Assembly: GCA_023511295.1 (NCBI GenBank)
Contig: JAIMBT010000002.1
Coordinates: forward strand, 124,001-188,000
Direction of reading: 5' to 3'
Length of the DNA: 64,000 bases
Source of the DNA: Alicyclobacillus sp.
GTDB lineage: Bacteria; Bacillota; Bacilli; Alicyclobacillales; Alicyclobacillaceae
Shown here: in pieces, positions 25,995 through 35,587 of the stretch
Numbering within the stretch: the stretch's first letter is position 1
Layout of the letters: every line of letters begins with the position of its first letter
Made by a program: the position numbers and the translations under genes
The notes under the pieces: model-generated
Databases searched by the model: none
What the model was told of the DNA's origin: nothing
The model's input: only the letters and a program-made list of their open reading frames with translations

Positions 25995-26909
25995 TTAGCG
26001 CATCCGCTCCCACATCGACGGCGGCAACTTGCCGAGCGTCTCCATGAGCAGCTGGTACAGGTCCAGGTCGAGCGCCGCGCGCGGGTCCACCCCGGCGAGT
26101 TCCGCCAGCTGGCGCACCGTATAGCGTTCCTTGCGCAGCGTCCGCATCGCCTTCTCCCACTGTTGCAGATGCGGGCCGTGATAGTCGATGAGGAAGTTCC
26201 ATTTGACCGGATCGAGCGCGAGACATGCCTGCATCATATCCGCCACCACCTCGACGGTTGCGCCCTGCGCTCCCTTCTCGAACAACCGCTGCCGGAACAC
26301 GGTCTTGATGAGCGCCTCTTCCGAGAACTCCATGAGAAACGGGGGCATGATGTAGCCCACCGGCAGCTTTGCGCGCGCCGCCTGCATCTGCTCCACTCGC
26401 TCTTGCTTGGCAAGGCGAATCACGTTGCGGATGCGCTCGAGCTCCTCCTCGTACTCCTCTGGATTCTTCGCCTCTACCGGCAATTCAAACCCCCATGGCA
26501 CGTTCGCCCGCTGGCCGCCGGCGATACGCGTGGGCCGACCGACGGTGTACGTCACAAGGTGGTCGTACACCGTCTTGCCGACGCCGAGGTACAAGAACAA
26601 CACGGTCTCACCGCGAATCGGTTCGTACGAGTGGCCCGCACTGACCATGCTGTGCAAGAACCGATCTGTGTTCGCCATGTCGCGGTACTTGCCGAGGTAA
26701 AGGCTGGCCTTGAAGGCGCTGCTCAGGCGGTGTTGATCTGTGCCGCGCAGCGCGACGACGCGCCCGTGCTGGGTCACGTTCCACCCCTCGTCCGCGTAGC
26801 AGAGGTTGATGAACCGCTCGATGTTCGCGAGGTGTTCTTCCACGGGCACGAGGTCCGTGAGGAACTGCAAGCGCGGATGGCGGAGGAAGGAACGGTCGAG
26901 TTGGAACAT
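25995..26909 (-). CDS. ThyX-like protein lacking the ThyX signature
   Basis: A 304-residue cytosolic protein. The middle (RFLHSMVSAGHSYEP, then GETVLFLYLGVGKTVYDHLV) and the C-terminal half (ARAKLPVGYIMPP, EEALIKTVFRQRLFEKGAQGAT) follow the order and spacing of flavin-dependent thymidylate synthase segments. The family signature RHRxxSxNExSxRY is replaced by TYTVGRPTRIAGGQRAN, so the usual FAD/dUMP contacts are mostly gone. I infer a divergent paralogue, possibly with another flavin or nucleotide role. The assignment rests on pattern reading only. The ATG start has a weak upstream ribosome binding site. It is monocistronic. Confidence 0.55.
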   Translation of the reverse strand: MFQLDRSFLRHPRLQFLTDLVPVEEHLANIERFINLCYADEGWNVTQHGRVVALRGTDQHRLSSAFKASLYLGKYRDMANTDRFLHSMVSAGHSYEPIRGETVLFLYLGVGKTVYDHLVTYTVGRPTRIAGGQRANVPWGFELPVEAKNPEEYEEELERIRNVIRLAKQERVEQMQAARAKLPVGYIMPPFLMEFSEEALIKTVFRQRLFEKGAQGATVEVVADMMQACLALDPVKWNFLIDYHGPHLQQWEKAMRTLRKERYTVRQLAELAGVDPRAALDLDLYQLLMETLGKLPPSMWERMR

Positions 26910-27017
26910 ACCGAGATCAGCTCCCTGTCAGAACGGTGCCCCTGGCCGCCTGATGGACTGCCTCGGGACAAGCACTGCTCTCAGTATAGCGAAGATGGGG
27001 CCGATTTTGTCGAAACG

Positions 27018-27048
27018 GGCCGGCATCCCCCCCAAGGGGCAGCCGGCC
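27018..27048 (-). terminator. Terminator of the CotF-like genes
   Basis: On the minus strand GGCCGGC and GCCGGCC enclose an inner CCCC/GGGG pair, followed by CGTTT. It lies about 45 bases after the CotF-like gene ending at 27093. Confidence 0.6.
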
Positions 27049-27092
27049 CTCCTTCGCAAGTTTGGGTTTCGCCGGGACCCTGCCGGTACCCC

Positions 27093-27491
27093 TCAGTGGC
27101 GGTTCCCGGGCTGTTGCATGGAGCTCGATGCGTTCCCCATCACCTGTGCCATGGCCTGGGGATTGACCTGGGGCTGGCCTGCCTGGCGCTGCTGCTGAGA
27201 GAGCCATTGCTGCGTCTGTTGTCCGGTCTGCTGATGTTCCTGTGCCTCTTGCTGCACGTGTTGCTGCGGCGCCTGGGTCGGGTTGTACCAGCCCTTCTGG
27301 CTCATGAGGTCGAAGATCTGGTTGTGGATCTTCAGCGTGTCGTTGAACAGCTGTGCGAAACACTGGCGGACGACCTGGCAACTCGCCTCGGTCGACGCGG
27401 TCGCGTACTCGGTTACGGTGCGCTTCTCGTCGGACAGGACCATATTCACCAGGTCTTGTTCGGACATCATGCTCGGAGTGGTGGGTGTCAT
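27093..27491 (-). CDS. CotF-like spore coat protein with Gln-rich tail
   Basis: A 132-residue protein whose first 75 residues (SEQDLVNMVLSDEKRTVTEYATA, then CFAQLFNDTLKIHNQIFDLMSQKGWY) have the two-helix coat F domain layout, ending in the typical KGWYNP. The remaining 55 residues are very rich in Gln with HVQQEAQEHQQTGQQTQQW, consistent with a structural or cross-linked coat role. The ATG follows GAGGAG at 9-10 bases. It is the second of a tandem pair of CotF-like genes, 38 bases apart. Expression in the mother cell during sporulation is inferred; I see no clear SigE/SigK promoter. Confidence 0.82.
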   Translation of the reverse strand: MTPTTPSMMSEQDLVNMVLSDEKRTVTEYATASTEASCQVVRQCFAQLFNDTLKIHNQIFDLMSQKGWYNPTQAPQQHVQQEAQEHQQTGQQTQQWLSQQQRQAGQPQVNPQAMAQVMGNASSSMQQPGNRH

Positions 27492-27529
27492 CGTGTGTCG
27501 CTCCTCTCTGTGGATGGTACCAAACGGTG

Positions 27530-29145
<1,616 letters not shown>

Positions 29146-29258
29146 GGCGGCCGGGCGATGGGACGGCCAGAGGTCGTATGGGACTGATGGGGGCGGCACC
29201 ACTCGACCTGGAGGTGCCCTGGCGGGCCGCAGCACCCGGCAGGCGGTGTGGCGAGGCA

Positions 29259-29297
29259 TAAAACGGGGGTGCGCCGCATAGCGGGTGCACCCCGTTC
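29259..29297 (-). terminator. Terminator of the zinc-ribbon gene
   Basis: On the minus strand AACGGGGTGC pairs with GCACCCCCGTT (one bulge) and is followed by TTTTAT. It may also stop mnmA transcripts from the other side. Confidence 0.65.
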
Positions 29298-29345
29298 ACG
29301 TTGTCCGCATGTCCAATGGCTCCTTCGCCTCGGCGACGTTCTCGC

Positions 29346-29474
29346 CTACCAGGGGCTCTCGACTTCGCGTGCCCAGGCATCCGTGCAATGCCGACACAGC
29401 AGCAGCGCCTGTTGCTCTGGTTCCAGGTCGTCTCCGCAAATCGAGCACGTTGGTTTCTCGTCCCACTCGTTCAT
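29346..29474 (-). CDS. 42-residue zinc-ribbon peptide
   Basis: A very short frame that begins ATG AAC GAG TGG and encodes 42 residues with two CxxC pairs, Cys10/Cys13 (CSIC) and Cys27/Cys30 (CRHC). The 13-residue spacing between the pairs is suitable for one zinc. GGGAGG precedes the ATG at about 8 bases. A T-tailed terminator follows the stop after about 50 bases, so it has its own transcription unit. The protein is acidic. It could be a regulator or an assembly factor; no family name is offered. Confidence 0.7.
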   Translation of the reverse strand: MNEWDEKPTCSICGDDLEPEQQALLLCRHCTDAWAREVESPW

Positions 29475-29857
29475 CTCCGCATCCTCCCTTCTCCGCGATA
29501 GTTCAGTGACGCCACTCCGTCTGCCTAGTCTTCCCGATTTACGGAGAATCGACCCACCGTCGTGGGTTGATTCCGATTATATTCGATGGACAATTCCGGC
29601 ACAACGACGAATGTCTGATTATTGTGACCGATATGTGAATTTGGTTGAAGGGGCGGGTGCACGGGCGTGACACGACGCTTGTGCAAGTCCGGTACTTGCG
29701 TGTGGTGCGGGACGTCGCCAAGCGCGCGAATCCGGCTCCTCAAAGGAACGCCGTTCCCTTATCCGGGGCGCAGCCCCCTCTCTCGCCCGTTTCCCGCTCC
29801 ACGTTGCCTGATTCCGCCGAAAAAGAGGGGGCAAAACCCCCTCCGACTCGCTCCTTC
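29475..29857. other. Non-coding gap with an AT-richer block
   Basis: Between the zinc-ribbon gene and pepF, both on the minus strand. Bases about 29560-29645 are clearly richer in A and T than the surroundings. Frames of 60-72 residues cross it on the minus strand but have no convincing ribosome binding site. The pepF terminator fills its right end. Confidence 0.5.
29819..29843 (-). terminator. Rho-independent terminator of pepF
   Basis: On the minus strand GAGGGGG-TTTTG-CCCCCTC is followed by TTTTT, only 15 bases after the pepF stop. Confidence 0.9.
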
Positions 29858-31651
29858 TTACTCCGTCCGCCGCAGGAACTCCTCTACGTCGGCGATGGCC
29901 AGTGCGATGGACGACTCCCAGAAGTCCGGCCGATGCAAGTCGACGCCGAGGTGCTTCTGAGCCAGATCTTCCACCCGCATGCTGCCCGTGTCCCGCAACA
30001 GGGCGACATACCGGTCTGCAAACGCCGCCCCCTCCTCCAGCGACCGCGCATAGATGCCGGTGCTGAACAGGTACCCAAACGTGTACGGGAAGTTGTAGAA
30101 CGGCGTACCTGTGATGTAGAAGTGGAGCTTTGACGCCCAGAAGTGCGGATGGTAGGTTGCGAGTGCTCCGCCGTAGGCCTCCCGCTGCGCCTCCGTCATC
30201 AATTCGCACAGCCGCGCCACGCTGACCAGGCCCCGCTTGCGCTCCTCGTAGAACCGGGTTTCGAAGAGGAAGCGTGCGTGGATGTTCATGAACATCGCGA
30301 CGCTGCGGTGTACCTTGTCGTCGAGCAGGGACACCCGCTCCGCATCGCTCGTCGCCTGTCGTACCGCGGCGTCCGCCGTGATCATCTCAGCGAAGGTCGA
30401 AGCCGTCTCCGCGACGTTCATGGCGTAGTTCTGTGCAAACCGGGGCAGCCCCTTCATGACGTGCTGGTGGTAGGCATGTCCCAGCTCGTGTGCGAGGGTC
30501 GACACGTTGCCGACCGTACCCGAGAAAGTCGTGAACACCCGCGTCTGCTCGCTCACCGGGAAACTCGTGCAGAACGCCCCTGGCCGTTTGCCGGGCCGGT
30601 CTTCCGCCTCAATCCAACGCGCTTCGAAGCAGTGGTTCGCGAATTCTGCCATCCGCGGGCTGAAGCGACCAAAGTGCTGGACGATGAAATCGCGCGCTTC
30701 CTCGTACGACACCGTCCGCGAGGTCTGTTCGAGCGGTGCTTCGACGTCGCTCCAGCCGAGCTTCTCCAACCCGAGCACCTTTGCCTTGCGCTCCAGGTAA
30801 TCGATAAACGGCTGCTTGTGGTCCGCAATCACGCCCCACATCGTCTCCAACGTCTCGAGGTCCATCCGGTTGACGTCGAGCGGCTCCTTCAGGAAGGAGT
30901 CCCATCCGCGATGGCGATACAGGGCTAAGCGAAACCCGGCAATCCGGTTCAACGCATCCGCGCACAGCTCCGCATTCTCCGCCCAGACCTTCTCCCACTT
31001 GGCAAAGACCTCATCTCGGACCTCCTTGTCCGCCGACAGCATCTTGTTGTGGGCCTGGCCCATCGACAGCGCCTGAACGCGGCCATTTTCCTCATACGGC
31101 AGCGTCATGCGCCCGACGATGGTATCGTACAGCTGGCTCCAGCCGTGGTAGCCGTCCACCATCAGGTCCGTAGCCAGACGCTCCAAATCGGGCGCCATCC
31201 GCTCCTTTGACCTGCGTCGGCGTTCCTCTAAGCTGAACCGAACCGACTGGACGGACGGGATGGCCACCAACGCCGTCCAGGTGGCCTCCGGCAGGTTCGC
31301 AAGTGCAGCATCGAAGGTGGTGAACAGGCCACCCAGTTTGGCGCCGATCCCGCTGACCCGCCCCCGCAGCTCCTTGGCCCCAGCATCGGTCGCGTCGGCC
31401 GCACCCAAGCAGGACACGAAAGCCCCTGCCTCGCGCTGGCGACTGGCGAGGTCCTGGACCGTCTCCAGCATGTCCGCAAGCGCTTGCACCGTCGCCCCGT
31501 CCAACCGCTGCTGCAGGTCCGTCGCAAACGCATCCGTGTCCCGTTCCAAGTCCGACAAAAACGCGGCGAACGTCTCCGACCGACTTCCGCCTGCAAAGAT
31601 ACTGTCGAGGTCCCAGGTGGGGTTCAGCTTTTCACGCAATGGTCCCGGCAT
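29858..31651 (-). CDS. pepF: Oligoendopeptidase F (M3B)
   Basis: Cytosolic zinc oligopeptidase of 597 residues that cleaves peptides of about 6-18 residues. The zinc motif LAHELGHAYHQH is present with upstream AFCTSFPVSEQTRVFTTF and the downstream third ligand region NVAETASTFAEM. The ATG at 31651 (MPGPLREKLNPTWDLDSIF) is chosen because GGAGGAG lies upstream and the segment after it matches PepF N termini; a longer frame to 31783 crosses a repeat tract and looks artefactual. Divergent from a lysR gene. The terminator lies directly after the stop. Confidence 0.94.
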   Translation of the reverse strand: MPGPLREKLNPTWDLDSIFAGGSRSETFAAFLSDLERDTDAFATDLQQRLDGATVQALADMLETVQDLASRQREAGAFVSCLGAADATDAGAKELRGRVSGIGAKLGGLFTTFDAALANLPEATWTALVAIPSVQSVRFSLEERRRRSKERMAPDLERLATDLMVDGYHGWSQLYDTIVGRMTLPYEENGRVQALSMGQAHNKMLSADKEVRDEVFAKWEKVWAENAELCADALNRIAGFRLALYRHRGWDSFLKEPLDVNRMDLETLETMWGVIADHKQPFIDYLERKAKVLGLEKLGWSDVEAPLEQTSRTVSYEEARDFIVQHFGRFSPRMAEFANHCFEARWIEAEDRPGKRPGAFCTSFPVSEQTRVFTTFSGTVGNVSTLAHELGHAYHQHVMKGLPRFAQNYAMNVAETASTFAEMITADAAVRQATSDAERVSLLDDKVHRSVAMFMNIHARFLFETRFYEERKRGLVSVARLCELMTEAQREAYGGALATYHPHFWASKLHFYITGTPFYNFPYTFGYLFSTGIYARSLEEGAAFADRYVALLRDTGSMRVEDLAQKHLGVDLHRPDFWESSIALAIADVEEFLRRTE

Positions 31652-31917
31652 ACTCCGTCTCCTCCTCTTCCATCTGACAACAGACCTTGTCCATCCAGCA
31701 ACTTGTCCATCCAGCAACAGACCTTGTCCATCCGGCAGCAGATGGTCGATACGGCGGCAAACCACCTCCGAACCGTCCGCCAAAGACCAGATGTCGCCAA
31801 CTCCACGTCCAATGTATCAGACCGGAGGGCTTCCGTGCTATGATCTGGATGAATGCACCGCCGGGCTCGTCCAGTCGGGCGGCTGTCGATTTGAGCGCTG
31901 AACAGGAGGGTGCCGGT
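31652..31917. other. Divergent pepF/lysR control region
   Basis: No gene accepted. It contains three near-identical direct repeats at 31686-31738 and a likely -10 element TATGAT near 31840 on the plus strand. LysR-type regulators commonly bind between themselves and a divergent target, so pepF may be a target. Confidence 0.45.
31686..31738. repeat. Three direct copies of a 16-base unit
   Basis: CTTGTCCATCCAGCAA occurs at 31686-31701 and 31702-31717, and as CTTGTCCATCCGGCAG at 31723-31738, where it follows a 5-base gap. Head-to-tail copies upstream of pepF could be binding sites or simple slippage. Confidence 0.75.
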
Positions 31918-32814
31918 ATGGACACCAAGGACATCTCACTGTTCCTCACCATCGCCCGGCTGGGGTCCATCTCGCGGACGGCAGATCAAATGTTCATGTC
32001 CCAGTCCACCGTCACCGCCCACCTGCAGCGGCTCGAACGGACGCTCGGGTACCCGCTGTTTCACCGGTTGCCGACCGGCGTGCAGCTGACCAAAGAGGGT
32101 CAGCAACTCATCCCACTCGCCGAGCGGATGGCCGCTTTGGAAGAGGAGATTTTGCACCCGGAGCCGCTGCAAACACCCGTCCTGAGAATCATGTCCGGGC
32201 GGGCGTTCGTCTCCGCAGACGTCCCGGAGTGCTTGCACCGCATGGCCCGGCGGACGCGGGTGCACCTCAAGGTCCGGATGGGCATGTACGACGATATGAT
32301 GCAGGCGCTCCTTTCGAACCAGGTCGACTTCTGTTTCCTCGGCGAGCCCATCTATCACGCGCAGATTCGACAGCTCGAGTTCTTGCCGGACGTGATTGAC
32401 CTGATTGTGCCGGTGGGACATCGATTTACGCGCGACTTCCCGGGAATCCACGCCCTCAACCGGGAGCCGTTTGTCGCCTTCGGCCGCAGCAGTTCGCCCT
32501 TTCGTCGCCGGATGATGAACCTGCTTGCCCGCGAGGACATCTACCCCCAGGTGCAGATGGAACTCGACAGTATCGACGGCATCAAGGCGATGGTCGGGCA
32601 CGGGCTCGGGGTCTCCCTGCTGCCACGGCGGACCCTGCATGACGCGCAGTTCAAGTCCTACGTCCCCATCCCACTGCACGACCCGCGCTGGACTCGCCCG
32701 ACGTTGTTGGCCTTTCCAGCAGAGATTGAACACCGGCCCCTCACGCAGCAGTTCATCGATGTCGTGACCGAGTACTATCAGAGTGTTTCCGGGAGCACGC
32801 CGGAGAGAGGATGA
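31918..32814 (+). CDS. LysR-family transcriptional regulator
   Basis: A 298-residue regulator with an N-terminal winged helix-turn-helix (SLFLTIARLGSISRTADQMF, then MSQSTVTAHLQRLERTLGYP, residues about 6-45). The linker helix and a periplasmic-binding-type effector domain (about 90-298) follow, with GHGLGVSLLPRRT near the end. The ATG follows GGAGGGTGCCGGT. The inducer is unknown. It is divergent from pepF and followed after 5 bases by a tetR-type gene. Confidence 0.92.
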   Translation: MDTKDISLFLTIARLGSISRTADQMFMSQSTVTAHLQRLERTLGYPLFHRLPTGVQLTKEGQQLIPLAERMAALEEEILHPEPLQTPVLRIMSGRAFVSADVPECLHRMARRTRVHLKVRMGMYDDMMQALLSNQVDFCFLGEPIYHAQIRQLEFLPDVIDLIVPVGHRFTRDFPGIHALNREPFVAFGRSSSPFRRRMMNLLAREDIYPQVQMELDSIDGIKAMVGHGLGVSLLPRRTLHDAQFKSYVPIPLHDPRWTRPTLLAFPAEIEHRPLTQQFIDVVTEYYQSVSGSTPERG

Positions 32815-32819
32815 GCTGA

Positions 32820-33437
32820 ATGCGAACGGCCATGACGCGAGACGAGCGGCACGCCCATATCCTCCACGTGGCACGGGCTCTGTTTGCCGAGAGAGGCTAC
32901 GAAGACGTCCGAATTGCGGACGTGATTGCGGCGAGCAACATTGCACGCGGGACGTTCTACCTGCACTTCGATTCCATGGAATCGCTGCTGATGGCCGTGT
33001 TCGACGACGTTGTCGAGGAGGTTTGGGCGGAGATTGGCCCCATTCTCGAACGCGTGGAGGATTTGGAAGCGTGCACAGCGCAAACCGTGCACGCGGTCCT
33101 GACGATGTTCCATCGGGAGACGAATCCGCTCGCCGAGGTGTTCTTCTCTGGCGGCGGCGCCGCGTTTCAGAAGCGGCGGGAAGAGGCGCTGTACGAGAAG
33201 TTTGGCGCACTGATGGAGCGCGCGCTCGCCATTCGCCACCACATCCCGCTCGACGGCAGCCGCCCCGAGGACGAGAAGCGGCTGCGTTGGACGGTGGTGA
33301 CGCTCATCACGTTGGTGGCCAACATGGCGCACTACGCCGCCGAAGCGGTGCCCGACGAAGAAACCGAGGCGTTCGAACGGCAGCTCGTGAAGTTCGTGCT
33401 CGCCGGGATACAGGCGCACTTCGCCGCCGTCTCCTGA
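32820..33437 (+). CDS. TetR-family transcriptional regulator
   Basis: A 205-residue repressor-type protein. The N-terminal HTH is TRDERHAHILHVARALFAER through DVIAASNIARGTFYLHF (residues about 5-50). The ligand-binding C-terminal helices are variable. Its start follows the lysR stop by 5 bases, so the two regulators are co-transcribed; ATG 32832 is an alternative start. Its stop codon abuts the transketolase stop with no base in between. The regulated genes are unknown. The palindromes at 5310 and 40213 are candidate targets of some TetR-type protein, but no link is shown. Confidence 0.9.
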   Translation: MRTAMTRDERHAHILHVARALFAERGYEDVRIADVIAASNIARGTFYLHFDSMESLLMAVFDDVVEEVWAEIGPILERVEDLEACTAQTVHAVLTMFHRETNPLAEVFFSGGGAAFQKRREEALYEKFGALMERALAIRHHIPLDGSRPEDEKRLRWTVVTLITLVANMAHYAAEAVPDEETEAFERQLVKFVLAGIQAHFAAVS

Positions 33438-35432
33438 TTAGCCTCGCTCCAACAGCTCTCGCGCCGCGCGGATGACGTGGTCCACCGTGAACCCGTAGGC
33501 CTTCACGACCACGTCGCCAGGGCCCGAGGCTCCAAAGCGGTCAATCCCCAACACCTTGCCCTGCAACCCGACGTACGCGTGCCAGGGCATCGAGTGCGCC
33601 ATCTCCACGGCCAGGCGCCGCGTGACCGACGGCGGCAACACTTCAGCTTGATAAGCTGCGTCCTGCTGGTTGAACAGCTCCATGCACGGGAAGTTCACCA
33701 CGCGGCAGGACACACCCTCTGCCGCAAGCGCTCGAGCGGCTGCCAGCACCAGTTGCAGCTCCGACCCAGTCGCCATGAGGACGAGCTGCTCACCGTCCCC
33801 GTACTGCGCCGCCACATACGCGCCGCGCGCGAAATCCGCTGCGTGTGCCGCGACCTCCGGCAGGGTCGGTACCTTCTGCCGCGTGAGCGCAATCGCGACC
33901 GGCTTGTCCCGGTGCTCCAGCGCGAACCGTACGGCCTGCGCCGTCTCCGTCGCGTCGGCCGGGCGAAACACGCGCAGCCCCGGTATGACGCGAAGCGACG
34001 CCAGTTGCTCCACCGGCTGGTGCGTCGGGCCGTCCTCGCCGACCGCGATGCTGTCGTGCGTGAGGATGTGCAGGACGGGGACCTCCATCAAGGCCGACAA
34101 CCGAAGCGCCGGGCGCAGGTAGTCGCAGAACACGAGGAACGTGCCGGCGAACGGGACAACCGCGCCGTGCAGGGCCATGCCGTTCAAGATGGCCCCCATC
34201 GCGTGCTCCCGGACTCCGTAGAAGAAGTTTCGGCCGCTGTAGCTGCCCCGTTCAAACCGGCCGGCATCTTTCATCAGCGTCTTGTTCGATCCCGACAAAT
34301 CCGCCGACCCTCCCACCAGCACCGGGACGTGCGGCGCAATCGCGTTGATGATTTGGCCGAACGCGTCGCGGGTCGCCACCTCACCTTCGAACGTCGGCAA
34401 GATGCGGTCCCAGTCCACGCGAACCCGCTGGTGCAGAGCGTCGACGAACGCCTGGGCAGCCTCCGGATGCGCCTGGCCGTACTGTTCGACCAGTTCGTCC
34501 CAACGCGCCGCCTCCGCCCTCCCCGCGGCCGACCGGTCGCCGTACAGAGCGTAGACCTCGTCCGGGACGTGGAACGGATCAAACGACCAGTGGTAGGCAG
34601 CCTTCGCCTTCGCAGCCTCCTCTGCACCGAGCGGCGACCCGTGAACCGCGCTCGTGCCCTGCTTTGTCGGCGCCCCGAAGCCGATGATGGTCTTCACTTC
34701 AATCAGCGTCGGGCCGTCCGTGAACGACCGGGCCGTGGCAATCGCCTGCTCAATGGCGGCGAGATCATTCCCGTCCTCCACCCGCAACACGTGCCATCCG
34801 TACGCGGAAAAGCGCTTCGCCACGTCTTCGGTGAACGACCAGCGCGTGGGACCATCGAGGGAGATGTCGTTGGAGTCGTAGAGGACAATCAGCTTGTGCA
34901 GCCCGAGGTGCCCCGCGAGCGATGCCGCCTCCGCCGCGACGCCCTCCATCAGGTCGCCGTCTCCGCACAGTGCATAGGTGTAGTGGTCCACCAGCGGGAA
35001 ACCGTCGCGGTTGAAGGTCGAAGCGAGGAAGCGCTCCGCCATCGCCATCCCCACCGCCATGCCAATCCCCTGGCCAAGCGGTCCAGTGGTCGCGTCGACG
35101 CCAGGGGTGTGGCCGTACTCCGGGTGCCCTGGCGTCTTCGAACCAAACTGGCGGAACTGCTGAATATCTTCGATGGATACGTCAAAGCCCGCCAGGTGCA
35201 ACAGGCTGTACAGCAACATCGACCCGTGCCCGGCGGACAGCACGAACCGATCTCGATTCAACCAATCCGGCCGCTTTGGGTCGTAGCGCAAAAAGCGCGA
35301 CCACAGCACGTGGGCCATCGGCGCCGCCCCCATCGGCAGCCCCGGGTGGCCAGCGTTGGCACGTTCCACCGCATCAATCGACAGGGTGCGGATGGTGTTC
35401 ACTGCGAGATTGTCAACCTGGCTGAATGCCAT
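33438..35432 (-). CDS. tkt: Transketolase
   Basis: TPP-dependent transfer of two-carbon units in the non-oxidative pentose phosphate pathway. The 664 residues match the family. [16 protein letters not shown] and [14 protein letters not shown] (the TPP motif) lie in the first domain. The pyrimidine domain has [20 protein letters not shown], and [17 protein letters not shown] carries the catalytic Glu/His region. The ATG at 35432 ([20 protein letters not shown]) fits family N termini. It lies next to the thiamine transporter operon. Confidence 0.96.
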   Translation of the reverse strand: MAFSQVDNLAVNTIRTLSIDAVERANAGHPGLPMGAAPMAHVLWSRFLRYDPKRPDWLNRDRFVLSAGHGSMLLYSLLHLAGFDVSIEDIQQFRQFGSKTPGHPEYGHTPGVDATTGPLGQGIGMAVGMAMAERFLASTFNRDGFPLVDHYTYALCGDGDLMEGVAAEAASLAGHLGLHKLIVLYDSNDISLDGPTRWSFTEDVAKRFSAYGWHVLRVEDGNDLAAIEQAIATARSFTDGPTLIEVKTIIGFGAPTKQGTSAVHGSPLGAEEAAKAKAAYHWSFDPFHVPDEVYALYGDRSAAGRAEAARWDELVEQYGQAHPEAAQAFVDALHQRVRVDWDRILPTFEGEVATRDAFGQIINAIAPHVPVLVGGSADLSGSNKTLMKDAGRFERGSYSGRNFFYGVREHAMGAILNGMALHGAVVPFAGTFLVFCDYLRPALRLSALMEVPVLHILTHDSIAVGEDGPTHQPVEQLASLRVIPGLRVFRPADATETAQAVRFALEHRDKPVAIALTRQKVPTLPEVAAHAADFARGAYVAAQYGDGEQLVLMATGSELQLVLAAARALAAEGVSCRVVNFPCMELFNQQDAAYQAEVLPPSVTRRLAVEMAHSMPWHAYVGLQGKVLGIDRFGASGPGDVVVKAYGFTVDHVIRAARELLERG

Positions 35433-35587
35433 TGTCGTCCCCACTCCATTCGGGTAGCGTCTTTGCGTCCATGATAGCATTCCCCGGAGCGGCAGCCAAA
35501 GCGTGCCATCGCCCCGGGGTCTGTTGCAGGCTCGTACGCAAGCGACCCGCGTTCATCCATGCGCTCCGACGACATCTGAATGCACCG

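Noticed and set aside
29525-29743. Minus-strand frames of 60-72 residues in the gap before pepF
   Set aside because: No good ribosome binding site, two frames compete, and neither has recognisable motifs; left as non-coding.
31652-31783. Extended N terminus of PepF up to 31783
   Set aside because: The extra residues derive from a direct-repeat tract, while the ATG at 31651 has a good ribosome binding site.
33477-35474. 665-residue plus-strand frame
   Set aside because: It is antisense to transketolase. The length is explained by codon bias of a highly conserved gene.
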